Origin: Ruminococcus sp.
GTDB taxonomy: Bacteria; Bacillota; Clostridia; Oscillospirales; Acutalibacteraceae
NCBI GenBank assembly: GCA_017403985.1
Contig: JAFRDE010000009.1
Location: forward strand, 1 to 64,000
Reading direction: 5' to 3'
DNA: 64,000 bases
Below the pieces are notes generated by a model. That model was not told the DNA's origin. It did no database searches and saw only the letters and a list, made by a program, of their open reading frames with translations. Of this stretch, positions 50,293 through 60,676 are shown one piece after another; positions within the stretch are counted from its first letter, which is position 1; each line of letters starts with the position of its first letter. Made by a program: the position numbers and the translations under genes.

Positions 50293-53200
50293 ATGCTGCG
50301 TTTTGTATTAGGCCGTTCCGGCTATGGAAAAAGTGAATATATGCGCCGACACTTTGCTCAGCTGGCAAAGGACGGAGAAGAAAAGCTCCTGTTCATCGTC
50401 CCCGATCAGATCTCGTTCGAGACGGAGGCGCGGTTCCTCGACCTGCTCGGACCCGCCCTGTCGCGCAACATTCTGGTGCTGGGCTTTTCGCGCCTGTGCG
50501 ACTATGTGTTCGATATGACGGGCAACCGCTTCGCGACCTTCGCGGACGACGGCGTGCGTCATCTGATGATGAGCCTCGCTCTTGAGCAGGTATCGGATCA
50601 ATTGACGGTCTTCAACAAGCGCGCCAACGCCTCGGATACGCGCGAGCTGATGCTCTCCGCCGTGAAGGAGTATAAGAAGTGCGCGATCAGCTGCGACGAC
50701 CTCCGTGAGGCGGCGCAAGGGGCACAAGACGATCATCTTCGCGGCAAGCTCGAGGATACCGCTCTGGTGTACGACGCGTATAACGCCGTGATGGAGCGCA
50801 GTTATATGGATCCGCTGGATTCGCTGTCCAAGGTCTGCGAACTGCTGACCGACCATAAGATATTCGTCGGCTACACTGTCGCGCTCGATGCGTTTTCCGG
50901 TTTCACGGTGCAGGAATACAATGCAATCGAACAGATCATGACAATGTGCAGGGAGATGTTCGTTGTACTGACCGATGACGGCGGCGAAAACAGCGACAGT
51001 CTGTTTTATGTCCCGCGTCAGACACGGAAGCGGTTGTCGCGTATCGCCCGCGGGCATCAAATCGATATCGCCCCGCCTGTTGTGATGACGACTCCGTACC
51101 GCTTTCATAATGAAGCGCTGACCGTGCTGGAAGAAAACATTTACCGCTTACAGAAAGAGCCGTTCACGCAGGAGAGCGACGCGGTGACGGTATATCGTGC
51201 CGCGGGGATCTATGACGAGTGCGACTTTGTCGCGCGGACGATCCGGGCGCTGGTCGAGGACGGTTACCGCTACCGTGATATCGCGGTGATCGCACGCTCA
51301 ACCGATCAGTACGCCGGTATTCTCGACGTCTGTCTGGATAAGTACGGAATCCGCTGTTTTATGGACGAACCGCAGAACATCGACGCGATGCCGATCGTGC
51401 GGCTGGTGACCGCTGCGTTCGATATCGTCAACCGCGGTTTTCAGCGCGAGGATATGCTCTTGCTGCTGAAGACGGGACTGTGTTCCTACAGCGTGGAAGA
51501 TATCGCGGATTTCGAGAACTATCTGTTCGTCTGGGATATCAGCGGGCGGCGCTTTTACGATGAATTCACCGATTCTCCCGATGGCTTTACCGATGAGATG
51601 ACTTCCGCTCAGGAAAAGAAGCTGAAGCGGATCGAAGCCCTGCGCGCCGATATCATCGGCAAGCTCAGAAGATTTGCGCGCGCGGTGAAGGAAGCCGACG
51701 GCAGGACGATCGCCAAGGCGTTGATGAAGCTGCTGTACGACCTGAAAGTAGACGACAATATCAACAGCCTGTGCGATGCTTTTGAAGCGCAGGGAGACGA
51801 GGATCGCGGTGCGGATTTGATCCGCATGTGGAACGTTTTGTGCGGAACGCTTGACAAGACGGTCGCCGTGATCGGAAGCTATCGTCTGCCGTCCAAACGA
51901 TTTGCGGAGCTGCTGTATACCAATTTTGCCGCGTCACAGGTCAGCACGATCCCGCGCGGCGCTGATGAGGTCGATATCTCGACCGCCGACCGCACGCTGA
52001 TCTCCGATAAGAAAGCGGTGTTCTTGATCGGCGCGGTAGAGGGAGAGTTCCCGCATACGCCGGTCGAAGCGGGCGTGTTCACCGACGATGAGCGTGTGAA
52101 ACTGAAAGATACGCTTCATCTTCCGCTGGGCGATTCGGTCGAAGAACTGATCGCTTATGAGCGTTACATCGCTTATTCCGCGCTGACCGCCGCCGGTGAT
52201 CGGCTGTATATCAGCTATCCCGCTGTCGATATGCGCGGCGAGATGTTGTCCCCGTCCGATATGATCGGCGAGGCTGAACTGAGCCTGCCTCACCTGAGAG
52301 TTGTCAACTATGATACGGTGCCGATCAAAGAGCGCCTGCGCTCCAAGCGCGCCGCGTTCGATTACCTGATCAGCCGTTATCACAGCAAAAGCCCCGATAT
52401 CGCGGCGCTGAAAGCCTATTTCAAAGAGGATGAAGAGTATCGGGATATCCTGAACGCGATCGAGGACGTCCTCAGCCGCCGTATGAGACGCATCAGGGAT
52501 ACCGCCCTGACCAAGGAACTGTACGGCAGAGAAATGAAGCTGTCTTCGACCAAGATCGACGTCTATCATAAATGTCCGTTCCGTTATTTCTGCGAGTACG
52601 GTCTTCATATCCGCGAGCGCCGCAAGGCGACCGTGGACGCGCTGGAGTACGGCACCCTCATGCATCACATCTTCGAGGTGTTCTTCGGCTCCTACAGCCG
52701 TGAGGAATACACCCGGATGGAGGAGAGCGAGATCGCGCAGATCGTATCGGATATTCTGGACGAATACATCGAGAAGCATTTCGGCGGGACGGAAGGCAAA
52801 AGCGACCGCTTTTTGTATCTTTTGTACCGTATCAAGTCGACCGCGACCAAGCTGGTTTTACATATGGTAGGGGAGCTCAGTCAGAGCGACTTTATCCCAG
52901 TCGATTTCGAACTCGGCGTAGGTACGGATATCCCCGATTATTCGGTGGAGCTTAAAGACGGTCTGCGCCTGACGGTGCGCGGCAGCGTTGACCGCGTCGA
53001 CCGCTGCGATGCGGACGGCGTCAGTTACATCCGCGTGATCGACTATAAGACCGGCACCAAGGAATTCAACATCAATGACCTCGTGTACGGATTGAATCTG
53101 CAAATGTTCATCTATCTGTACGCCATTCGGGAAAACGGCGGCGACCGCTACGGCGAGATCACCCCTGCGGGCGTATTGTACATGCCCGCGGTATCGCCGT

Positions 53201-53637
53201 CGGTGTCCGCCGACCCGGATACGCCCGAGGCAAAGATCCGCGCTGAGGTGCTGAAGAAATATATGATGAAGGGCGTGATCCTCGACGACGCCGCGGTCGT
53301 CGAGCTCATGGAGCACGACGGCGAGGGAAAATACATCCCCGCCAAGCTCAAGGACGGTACCGTGACCGCCTCCGCGGGCAGTCTGGCGACGCTCGAGGAG
53401 CTCGGCGCGATCTTCCGCCGTATCGATATCCTGACGGCGCAGATGGCGCAGTCGCTTTATGACGGCGACGTTGCCGCCCGACCGCTCAAGAGCAAGAAAT
53501 ACGACGGATGCGCCTACTGCGTGTATCAGGCGGTATGTCTGCGCGAAGAGGACGATCCCTGCCGCGAGGCGGAGGACAGAACGCCCGAAGAGGCGCTCGA
53601 GGAACTGAAACGGGAGGTGGATGACGATGAAACGTAA
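50293..53637 (+). CDS. addB: AddB, helicase-nuclease subunit B
   Basis: Subunit of the AddAB double-strand break repair enzyme that resects DNA ends. The 1114-residue protein starts LRFVLGRSGYGKSEY (Walker A), and has a C-terminal RecB-family nuclease with EYGTLMHHIFE and VIDYKTGTKEF. The iron-sulfur cluster cysteines are visible: CPFRYFC near residue 762 and the terminal CAYCVYQAVC near 1073-1082. Length fits clostridial AddB. It overlaps addA by 11 bases. Confidence 0.95.
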   Translation: MLRFVLGRSGYGKSEYMRRHFAQLAKDGEEKLLFIVPDQISFETEARFLDLLGPALSRNILVLGFSRLCDYVFDMTGNRFATFADDGVRHLMMSLALEQVSDQLTVFNKRANASDTRELMLSAVKEYKKCAISCDDLREAAQGAQDDHLRGKLEDTALVYDAYNAVMERSYMDPLDSLSKVCELLTDHKIFVGYTVALDAFSGFTVQEYNAIEQIMTMCREMFVVLTDDGGENSDSLFYVPRQTRKRLSRIARGHQIDIAPPVVMTTPYRFHNEALTVLEENIYRLQKEPFTQESDAVTVYRAAGIYDECDFVARTIRALVEDGYRYRDIAVIARSTDQYAGILDVCLDKYGIRCFMDEPQNIDAMPIVRLVTAAFDIVNRGFQREDMLLLLKTGLCSYSVEDIADFENYLFVWDISGRRFYDEFTDSPDGFTDEMTSAQEKKLKRIEALRADIIGKLRRFARAVKEADGRTIAKALMKLLYDLKVDDNINSLCDAFEAQGDEDRGADLIRMWNVLCGTLDKTVAVIGSYRLPSKRFAELLYTNFAASQVSTIPRGADEVDISTADRTLISDKKAVFLIGAVEGEFPHTPVEAGVFTDDERVKLKDTLHLPLGDSVEELIAYERYIAYSALTAAGDRLYISYPAVDMRGEMLSPSDMIGEAELSLPHLRVVNYDTVPIKERLRSKRAAFDYLISRYHSKSPDIAALKAYFKEDEEYRDILNAIEDVLSRRMRRIRDTALTKELYGREMKLSSTKIDVYHKCPFRYFCEYGLHIRERRKATVDALEYGTLMHHIFEVFFGSYSREEYTRMEESEIAQIVSDILDEYIEKHFGGTEGKSDRFLYLLYRIKSTATKLVLHMVGELSQSDFIPVDFELGVGTDIPDYSVELKDGLRLTVRGSVDRVDRCDADGVSYIRVIDYKTGTKEFNINDLVYGLNLQMFIYLYAIRENGGDRYGEITPAGVLYMPAVSPSVSADPDTPEAKIRAEVLKKYMMKGVILDDAAVVELMEHDGEGKYIPAKLKDGTVTASAGSLATLEELGAIFRRIDILTAQMAQSLYDGDVAARPLKSKKYDGCAYCVYQAVCLREEDDPCREAEDRTPEEALEELKREVDDDET

Positions 53638-56600
53638 GTGGACAGATCATCAGCGTGACGCGATCACCGCGCGCGGCGGCTCCGTGATCGTTTCCGCCGC
53701 CGCCGGTTCCGGAAAGACCGCCGTGCTGGTCGAGCGCGTGATCCGATTGATCACCGATACCGAAAACGGCGTCGACGCGGACCGTATCTTAGTGGTCACC
53801 TATACCCGCAAGGCTGCCGCCGAGCTGAAAACCAGATTGAAAGAAGCGCTGACCGACTGTATTCGTAAGGACCCGTCAAACGCCTTCCTCCTGCGCCAGC
53901 AGTCGCTGTTGTCCAAGGCGCATATCTCAACGGTGGATTCGTTCTGCATGTCGTTATGTAAGGAATATTTCTATCTGTTGGATATCGACCGCGGCATCCG
54001 TATCGCGGACGCGGGCGAGCTGAGCGTTTTGCGTAGCGACGCGATGAAGCTGACGCTCGACGTGCTGTATGAGCGCAGAGATCCGAAGTTCCATCTTCTG
54101 GTGGAGACTTTCGCCTCGGCGCGCGACGACAGCCGATTAGAGGATAATATCTATCAGCTGTATGACTTTCTGCGTTCCCATCCGTTCCCCGACCGCTGGC
54201 TGAAAGAAAAGCTGTCCTATTATACGGACTTCAGGGACGTCGCGGATACGGTGTGGGGGAGGATCATCGCGGAGTATACGCGCGAAGCGGCGGATTATCT
54301 GCGCCTGCTGTATGAACGCGCTGTCGACGCGATTTCACTGGATGAAAAGCTCAACGACAAGCTGTTTCCCTTATTTGATACATATCGCGCTTTTTATGAG
54401 CGCTTACTGCACGCGGCAGTTCATCAGGGCTGGAACGATATTCGTAATGTACTGCTGTCCTTTGACGCGGGGCGGTTATCTACGCCGCGCGGCTATGCGG
54501 ATAACCCGCTGAAGATCGCGGCGGCTTCCGCGCGCGACATCTTCAAGGACACCGTTAAGACCCTGCAGAAGCTCTACGCGCAGGAAGAGGCGATGTGCCT
54601 GTACGATATCGAGCGGCTCAAGGATTTTGCCGAACAGATCTTCAACGCGGCGACTCTGTTCGAAGAGCATTACGCCATGCTGAAAAAGGAACACGGCGTA
54701 GCGGATTACGCCGATATCGAGCACTGGGTGCTGTCGCTGATACTGGACAAAGAAACAGCGGCTCCCACCGACGTCGCGCGTGAGATCGGCTCCCGCTTCG
54801 ACTGCATCATGGTGGATGAGTATCAGGACGCGAACGAGGTGCAGGATACTATCTTCAAGACCGTTTCCCGCGGCGAGGAAAACCTTTTTGTGGTCGGCGA
54901 CGTGAAGCAGAGTATCTACGGTTTCCGTCAGGCAATGCCGGAATTGTTCCTTAAAAGAAAAAACAGTGCGTTTTTGTATGACAAAAAGCATCCGGAATAT
55001 CCGGCTAAAATAATTCTCGAAAAGAATTTCAGAAGCGATTCCTCTGTGCTTGCCGCCGTCAATTTCTTTTTCACAAAGCTGATGTCTCCCGCTGTCGGCG
55101 ACATCGAGTACAACGAAGAAGAAAGGCTTGTTGCGGGCGCGGAATACGAACTGCAGAGCGAGCCCGCCGTAGAAATGCATATCATCGATAAAGAAGGCGT
55201 GGGCGAGGAGGATGCGGCGATCGCCGAGGCGCGTTTTATCGCCGAGCGCATCCATCAGATGGTTGCCGAAGGTTATCCCGTCAAGGACGGGGACGATTAC
55301 CGTCCGGCGACCTACAGCGATTTTGCGGTATTGATGCGCAGCTTATCGAGCTACGGCGCGTTATATCGCGAGGTGTTCGAGCTCTACGGTCTGCATACGC
55401 ACAGCGAAAGCAGCGCGGGCTTCCTCGGAGCGCGGGAGATCATGCTGATGACGAACTTTCTGCGCGTGATCAACAATCCCGCCTTGGATATCGAGCTGCT
55501 GAGCGTCGTGATGAGCCCCGTGTTCGCGTTCGATGAGGACGACCTCGCCCGCATCAGGATCGGCGACCGTAACGGCTCGCTGTTCGCGGCGATCACGCTG
55601 GACGCCGAAAAGGGAAACGCCAAGAGCCGCGCGTTTTTACACGAGCTTGACTACTACAGAGGACTGTCTGCGACAACGCCGCTGTACAAGCTGATCGCGG
55701 TGATCTATGAGCGTTCGTCCTTTGTGTCGATCATCTGTGCTTCCGACAGCTCGGGCTATGCAATGAACAACCTGCATCTGCTGCTCGACTATGCCCGCAG
55801 CTTTGAGCAGAATACCCGACGCGGTCTATCCTCCTTTGTGACCTATCTCGACCGCTTAATAGAGGACGGCTCCGATCTGCCGGGCGCCGTCGGCGAAAGC
55901 GGCGGCGATTTCGGCGTCGAGATGATGACGGTCCATTCGTCGAAGGGACTGGAGTTCCCGATCGTCTTCTTGGCGAATACCGCACGGAAATTCGTCTCCG
56001 ACGCGTCCAAGGCGGTACTGCTCCATTCGCGCTTCGGCTATGCCCAAAAGCTGTTCGATCCCGTACTGTCCGCGAGCTTCAACACGATGCCGCGCAGCGC
56101 GCTGGCGATGGAGAAGCGGCGCAGCGAGATGAGCGAAGAGTTGCGCGTCCTGTATGTCGCGATGACGCGCGCGAAGCAGAAGCTGATCATGCTCGCCACC
56201 CCGTCGCGCTCCGCCGCGTCCTATATCGAGGGCGTCGCTAAAAAGCTCGCCGGTCAGCGGGAGATCTCGCCGTTCGCGGTGCGTTCCGTCAGCGCGCTGT
56301 CCGACTGGCTGACGATGTGCGCCATGCTCCATCCCGACGGCGAGGTGTTCAGAGAATACGCCGGCGTGTCTGTCGACTGCGAATCGCGTGCGGATTTCCG
56401 CCTGACCTGCCGGGTGATCGATCAGCCGTTTGACGATGAAGAAACGGAGTCGAGCGACGATGAAACGGTTATGATGCAGGAAAGCAGCTTCGCTGTCGAC
56501 GAGCTGAAAAAACATGTCGAATTCCGCTATCCGTATGAAGGGCTGAGCGGTCTGCCGGTCAAGGTCGCGGCGTCCGATCTGGCGCACCGCCTGACCGAAA

Positions 56601-57169
56601 AAGCCTATGACCGTCACCTTGACCGTCCCGCCTTTTTACAGGGTGAAAAGCTCACCTCTGCCGAAAAGGGTACCGCACTGCACGCCTTCATGCAGTATGC
56701 CGATTTTGCCGCGGCGAGAGAGGATATCGGCGCTCAGCTCAAGCGTCTGACAGACGAAGGTTACCTGACGCAGGCGCAGGCGGACAGCATCGATACGGAC
56801 CGCGCGAAGCGTTTTATTGACAGCGAGCTGGTGACGCGGTGTCTGAAAGCGGATACGGTATATAAGGAGTATCGCTTCAACGTCAGGATTCCCGCAAAGC
56901 TCGTGGATCCCGATATCGATGAAGCGCTGAGCGGAGAAACGGTGATCCTGCAGGGTGCGGTGGATCTGGCTTTCGTCGAGAACGGCGAGCTGGTGATCGT
57001 CGACTATAAGACCGACCGCGTGAAGGATCCCGCAGCGCTCGTAGAGCGCTACGCTTCACAGCTTCTGCTGTATAAAGACGCGATGGAGGAATGTCTCGGA
57101 CTGCCTGTCAAGGAGTGCCTGATCTATTCCATCTATCACAGTAAAGATATATCGGTTTTCCATATATAA
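53627..57169 (+). CDS. addA: AddA, helicase-nuclease subunit A
   Basis: Motor and nuclease subunit of AddAB. The 1180-residue protein has UvrD-type motifs: Q motif WTDHQRDAI, Walker A SAAAGSGKTAVL, motif II VDEYQDANEVQD, motif IV-V VHSSKGLEFPIVFL and motif VI LYVAMTRAKQKL; the C-terminal nuclease has GTALHAFMQ and VIVDYKTDRV. The ATG at 53627 is nine bases from GGAGG; the ATG at 53621 is too close to it. Together with AddB it handles Chi-dependent recombination repair. Confidence 0.95.
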   Translation: MKRKWTDHQRDAITARGGSVIVSAAAGSGKTAVLVERVIRLITDTENGVDADRILVVTYTRKAAAELKTRLKEALTDCIRKDPSNAFLLRQQSLLSKAHISTVDSFCMSLCKEYFYLLDIDRGIRIADAGELSVLRSDAMKLTLDVLYERRDPKFHLLVETFASARDDSRLEDNIYQLYDFLRSHPFPDRWLKEKLSYYTDFRDVADTVWGRIIAEYTREAADYLRLLYERAVDAISLDEKLNDKLFPLFDTYRAFYERLLHAAVHQGWNDIRNVLLSFDAGRLSTPRGYADNPLKIAAASARDIFKDTVKTLQKLYAQEEAMCLYDIERLKDFAEQIFNAATLFEEHYAMLKKEHGVADYADIEHWVLSLILDKETAAPTDVAREIGSRFDCIMVDEYQDANEVQDTIFKTVSRGEENLFVVGDVKQSIYGFRQAMPELFLKRKNSAFLYDKKHPEYPAKIILEKNFRSDSSVLAAVNFFFTKLMSPAVGDIEYNEEERLVAGAEYELQSEPAVEMHIIDKEGVGEEDAAIAEARFIAERIHQMVAEGYPVKDGDDYRPATYSDFAVLMRSLSSYGALYREVFELYGLHTHSESSAGFLGAREIMLMTNFLRVINNPALDIELLSVVMSPVFAFDEDDLARIRIGDRNGSLFAAITLDAEKGNAKSRAFLHELDYYRGLSATTPLYKLIAVIYERSSFVSIICASDSSGYAMNNLHLLLDYARSFEQNTRRGLSSFVTYLDRLIEDGSDLPGAVGESGGDFGVEMMTVHSSKGLEFPIVFLANTARKFVSDASKAVLLHSRFGYAQKLFDPVLSASFNTMPRSALAMEKRRSEMSEELRVLYVAMTRAKQKLIMLATPSRSAASYIEGVAKKLAGQREISPFAVRSVSALSDWLTMCAMLHPDGEVFREYAGVSVDCESRADFRLTCRVIDQPFDDEETESSDDETVMMQESSFAVDELKKHVEFRYPYEGLSGLPVKVAASDLAHRLTEKAYDRHLDRPAFLQGEKLTSAEKGTALHAFMQYADFAAAREDIGAQLKRLTDEGYLTQAQADSIDTDRAKRFIDSELVTRCLKADTVYKEYRFNVRIPAKLVDPDIDEALSGETVILQGAVDLAFVENGELVIVDYKTDRVKDPAALVERYASQLLLYKDAMEECLGLPVKECLIYSIYHSKDISVFHI

Positions 57170-57171
57170 TC

Positions 57172-57196
57172 AAAGGCTCCCTCTCGGGAGCCTTTT
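57172..57196. terminator. Bidirectional terminator between addA and the flavoprotein operon
   Basis: AAAGGCTCCC (57172-57181), loop TCTC and GGGAGCCTTT (57186-57195); A and T runs flank both sides, serving both convergent units. Confidence 0.93.
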
Positions 57197-57197
57197 G

Positions 57198-58781
57198 TCA
57201 TGTTAATATGATCTTTTCCGCGACTTTGATACCGTCTACCGCGGCGGATACGATGCCGCCGGCGTAGCCCGCGCCCTCGCCGCAGGGGTACAGGCCTTTC
57301 AGGCTGACGCTCTGCATGCTGTCATCGCGCGTGATGCGGATGGGGGAGGAGGAGCGGCTCTCCACGGCGGTCAGCACCGCGTCGGGATAGCTGAAGCCAT
57401 GCAGTCGGCGGTCGATCAGCGGGATCGCCTCGCGCAGAGAATCCGTCACGAACGGCGGCAGGATATTTTCCATCCTCGCGAAGTTTGTGCCCGGCAGATA
57501 GCTCGGCGTCACCTCGCCGAAGCGGGCGGATTTTTCCCCTTTGAGAAAGTCGCCGACCCTGATGACCGGCGCGCGGTAATCGCCGCCTCCCGCTGAGAAC
57601 GCCTTGCGTTCCAGCTCGCGCTGCCAGTACATGCCTTTCAGCTCATGTTCGCCTTGGATATCCTCGGGGTTAACGGATACCAAAAGCGCCGCGTTGGAGT
57701 TGACCTTGTTGCGCGCGAATTCGCTCATGCCGTTGGTCACGACGCTGTTTTCTTCGCTCTGTGCTGCGACGACAACGCCGCCGGGACACATGCAGAAGGT
57801 GTAGACCCCGCGTCCGTCTTTGAGACGGACGTTTTGCTTATAATAGGCGGCGGGCAGTTTCGTGTGCGCCGCGCCGTATTGGGAGCGGTCGATGTTTTCA
57901 CGCAGATGCTCGATTCTGACGCCGACGGAAAACGGTTTGGGTCCCATGTGGACGCCCATGCCGTGGAGCAGCTCGAAGGTGTCGCGCGCGCTGTGACCGA
58001 TCGCGAGCACGATCTCATCGCATTCGATCAGCCGCTTTGTGCCGTTGTGCTCGACTTCGGCGGCGGTGATGATGCCGCCGCGCGTTTTGATATCGGTCAG
58101 CTTTGTATCAAAGTATATGTCCGCGCCGAGAGTGATCAATTCCTCGCGAATGTTTTTTACCGTGTCGCGGAGCTTGTCCGTGCCGATGTGCGGCATCGCG
58201 TTGAAGAGGATCTCCTCGGGCGCGCCGTGCGCGGCGAATTCCATGAGGACCTTGCGCGCTCTGCCGTCCTTTGTGCCGGTGTTGAGCTTGCCGTCCGAAA
58301 AAGTTCCCGCGCCGCCTTCGCCGAACTGTACGTTGCATTCGGTATTCAGCTCGGAATACTTCCACAGCCGGTCGATGGCTTTCGCGCGTTCTTCGACGCG
58401 TGATCCGCGCTCGATCACGATGGGATGGATACCGCTCTGCGCTAAGGTCAGCGCGCAGAACAGCCCTGCGGGACCCGTGCCGACGATCAGCGGTCGTTTA
58501 TCCTTGTTTTTCGGCGTCAGGGGCGTGTAGCGGTATTCTTCCGTGATGGCGGCGTTCTTGCTTTTTGCCTTGTTCAGCGCCGCCTGTTCGCTGCTGCTGA
58601 GCCATACGTCTACGCTGGTCGTATAGTGGATATTATCCTTGTGCCGCGCGTCGATAGAGCGTCTGTAAAGCGACGCTTTTTTGATCGCTTCTGTTGATAA
58701 CCGAAGTTCTTTCGCGCAGGCTTTGAGAATATCGTTATCATTGTATTCTAACGGCAGCTTGATGTTGTTGATGCGGATCAT
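57198..58781 (-). CDS. NAD(P)/FAD-dependent oxidoreductase, long form
   Basis: A 527-residue flavoprotein. An N-terminal domain of about 95 residues with an ALPHA-type RNA-binding look (KASLYRRSIDARHKDNIHY) precedes the dinucleotide-binding motif PLIVGTGPAGLFCALTLAQSG, then FGEGGAGTFSDGKLNTG and a terminal LYPCGEGAGYAGGIVSAAVDGIKVAE. This form is widespread and conserved in Firmicutes with no proven reaction. It is the last gene of a three-gene operon and overlaps the previous one by four bases. Confidence 0.82.
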   Translation of the reverse strand: MIRINNIKLPLEYNDNDILKACAKELRLSTEAIKKASLYRRSIDARHKDNIHYTTSVDVWLSSSEQAALNKAKSKNAAITEEYRYTPLTPKNKDKRPLIVGTGPAGLFCALTLAQSGIHPIVIERGSRVEERAKAIDRLWKYSELNTECNVQFGEGGAGTFSDGKLNTGTKDGRARKVLMEFAAHGAPEEILFNAMPHIGTDKLRDTVKNIREELITLGADIYFDTKLTDIKTRGGIITAAEVEHNGTKRLIECDEIVLAIGHSARDTFELLHGMGVHMGPKPFSVGVRIEHLRENIDRSQYGAAHTKLPAAYYKQNVRLKDGRGVYTFCMCPGGVVVAAQSEENSVVTNGMSEFARNKVNSNAALLVSVNPEDIQGEHELKGMYWQRELERKAFSAGGGDYRAPVIRVGDFLKGEKSARFGEVTPSYLPGTNFARMENILPPFVTDSLREAIPLIDRRLHGFSYPDAVLTAVESRSSSPIRITRDDSMQSVSLKGLYPCGEGAGYAGGIVSAAVDGIKVAEKIILT

Positions 58782-59995
58782 AGGCTGTCACCTGCGCACA
58801 TGCCGCTCGCGAAGGCGAACTGCAGGTTATAGCCGCCGCAGTCGCCGTCGACGTCCAGCGCCTCGCCGATGATATACAGCCCCTTGTGGCGCTTGCTTTC
58901 AAAGGTACGGGAGTCGATCTCGCTTAGGCGAACGCCGCCCGCGGTGACCTGCGCCTTTTTGAAATCGCGGCTTTCTTCACAGACAAAGCGCCAGTCGGAA
59001 ACATGGCGGCTCAGCGCCTTTATTTCTTTATCGGAAATATCCTTACAGAGAGCCGAGGGGCGTATCCCGCTCGCTTTCAGGAGGGCGAGACCGAGATTTT
59101 TATGGAACATGCCGGTGAAAATCTCGCTTGCGGGAGCGTCGGGCGTATTCTGTACACGCGTTGTGATCTCCCGCAAGACCTGTTCCTCTGTAAAGTCGGG
59201 CAGGAGGTCGATGTGAATCTCACACCCGCCGAGATTCGCTTCACGCGACAGGTTGAAAACGCATATACCCGACAGGGCGTTATCGGCAAATTGTACCTCG
59301 CCGCGCTCGGTCTTGATTACTTTGCCGTTTCTGTTCAGGGTCACCCGCGCGTCGGCGCGGATCCCTTTCAGCGAACGGAGCAGGTCATTCTTTACCGCGA
59401 CAGGGGAGAGAGAAGGGCTCAGTCGGCTCATGCTCAGTCCGAGCGAGCGCAAAAGCTCACGGCTGCCGCTTTCGCGTCCGGCGTAGTCGGCTTTGCCGCC
59501 CGCCGCGATGATCAGCTTTTTCGCATTTATTTGGATATCCGCCGAGGCGATCTCATAGCCCTCGGCGGTCTTTTGGATGCTTTGGATGTCAGCGCTGCAT
59601 ATCTCCTCGATATGCAACCGCGCCATGCGGCGGCGCAGTACGTCCAGCACGGAGCTTGCCTGATTGCTCAGCGGGTAGACTCTGCCCTCGCTGTCGGTGT
59701 GCGTCAGCAGTCCGAGCATGCGGAAAAAGCGCAGAACTTCGTCTGCGCTGTATTTCTCAAAAAGAATATTGATCAACTCGCCGCTGCCCTCGCCGTGGTA
59801 GCTTTCCGCGCCCGCGCCGATATGGCTGAGGTTGCATCTGCCGTTGCCGGTGACGAGCAGCTTTTTGCCGACGCGGTCGGCTTTTTCGAGGATGACGATC
59901 TTTTTGTCCGGATGACGTTCGGCGGCGCGGATCGCGCACATCATACCCGAAGCGCCTCCGCCGATGACCGCCGCGTATACGTTCTGCTTTTTCAT
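58778..59995 (-). CDS. HI0933/BaiN-family flavoprotein
   Basis: A 405-residue FAD protein with AAVIGGGASGMMCAIRAAE at the start, KKLLVTGNGRCNLSH, and LYIIGEALDVDGDCGGYNLQFAFASG near the end, the signature segments of the HI0933/BaiN/YhiN family. BaiN of Clostridium scindens has been linked to bile acid reduction, but most family members have no tested role, so no substrate is proposed. Four-base overlaps connect it to both neighbours. Confidence 0.85.
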   Translation of the reverse strand: MKKQNVYAAVIGGGASGMMCAIRAAERHPDKKIVILEKADRVGKKLLVTGNGRCNLSHIGAGAESYHGEGSGELINILFEKYSADEVLRFFRMLGLLTHTDSEGRVYPLSNQASSVLDVLRRRMARLHIEEICSADIQSIQKTAEGYEIASADIQINAKKLIIAAGGKADYAGRESGSRELLRSLGLSMSRLSPSLSPVAVKNDLLRSLKGIRADARVTLNRNGKVIKTERGEVQFADNALSGICVFNLSREANLGGCEIHIDLLPDFTEEQVLREITTRVQNTPDAPASEIFTGMFHKNLGLALLKASGIRPSALCKDISDKEIKALSRHVSDWRFVCEESRDFKKAQVTAGGVRLSEIDSRTFESKRHKGLYIIGEALDVDGDCGGYNLQFAFASGMCAGDSL

Positions 59996-60501
59996 GATAC
60001 CTGAGGAACGTTAGTTGTGAAGATGTTCGCCAAAAAGCCGAAGGTCTGCGGCAGCAGAACGACCAGCGAAACGATGACGCCCGCGATCAGTACGCCGCAA
60101 AATACGGCGAGCATGGTCTTTTTGAAGCCCATATCGAGGATGGATGCCGCCAGCGTACCGGTCCACGCGCCGGTGACGGGCAGCGGGATGCCAACAAAGA
60201 ACATCAGCGCGATAAAGAGGCCCTTGCCGCTTTTGGCTTTCAGCTTTTCGCCGCCCTTCTCGCCTTTTTTCAGGCAGAAGGTAAAGAACTTGCCGATGTA
60301 TTTTTTGTCCTTGCCCCATTCCAGGATCTTGCGGGCAAAGAGGTAGATGAACGGTACGGGGATCATGTTGCCGATGACGGCGAGGATATAAGCGACAGCG
60401 GGATGAATGTGATAGCCCCACACAGCGGCGGGGATCGCGCCTCTGAGCTCAAAGATCGGGATCATCGCGAACCCTACGGTCAAAAGATAATATTTCAACA
60501 T
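59992..60501 (-). CDS. Small multidrug export-family membrane protein
   Basis: A 169-residue protein with about four membrane helices. It has FELRGAIPAAVWGY near the start and the conserved FVGIPLPVTGAWTGTLAAS in the middle, both typical of the Sm_multidrug_ex family. Despite the name, transport is not established. First gene of the minus-strand operon, with an AAGGAG site and its own promoter at 60546-60574. Confidence 0.85.
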   Translation of the reverse strand: MLKYYLLTVGFAMIPIFELRGAIPAAVWGYHIHPAVAYILAVIGNMIPVPFIYLFARKILEWGKDKKYIGKFFTFCLKKGEKGGEKLKAKSGKGLFIALMFFVGIPLPVTGAWTGTLAASILDMGFKKTMLAVFCGVLIAGVIVSLVVLLPQTFGFLANIFTTNVPQVS

Positions 60502-60545
60502 ATCGTTGCTCCTTGCAGATAGAATTGATTCATAATACTCTTAGC

Positions 60546-60574
60546 ATTATAACTGAAAAACCTACCTATTTCAA
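60546..60574 (-). promoter_or_regulatory. Promoter of the flavoprotein operon
   Basis: On the minus strand TTGAAA (60574-60569), 17-bp spacer and TATAAT (60551-60546), 45 bases upstream of the start. Confidence 0.85.
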
Positions 60575-60613
60575 CACTTATTTAGATTATACTGAAAACT
60601 TATATGAATCCGT

Positions 60614-60642
60614 TTGACATCTTATGCGGATTTGATTAAAAT
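60614..60642 (+). promoter_or_regulatory. Promoter of the VanZ-MATE unit
   Basis: TTGACA (60614-60619), 17-bp spacer and TAAAAT (60637-60642), 35 bases before the start. Confidence 0.85.
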
Positions 60643-60676
60643 AATACTGAATTAATAAGGGTTTTTACGGTGTTGT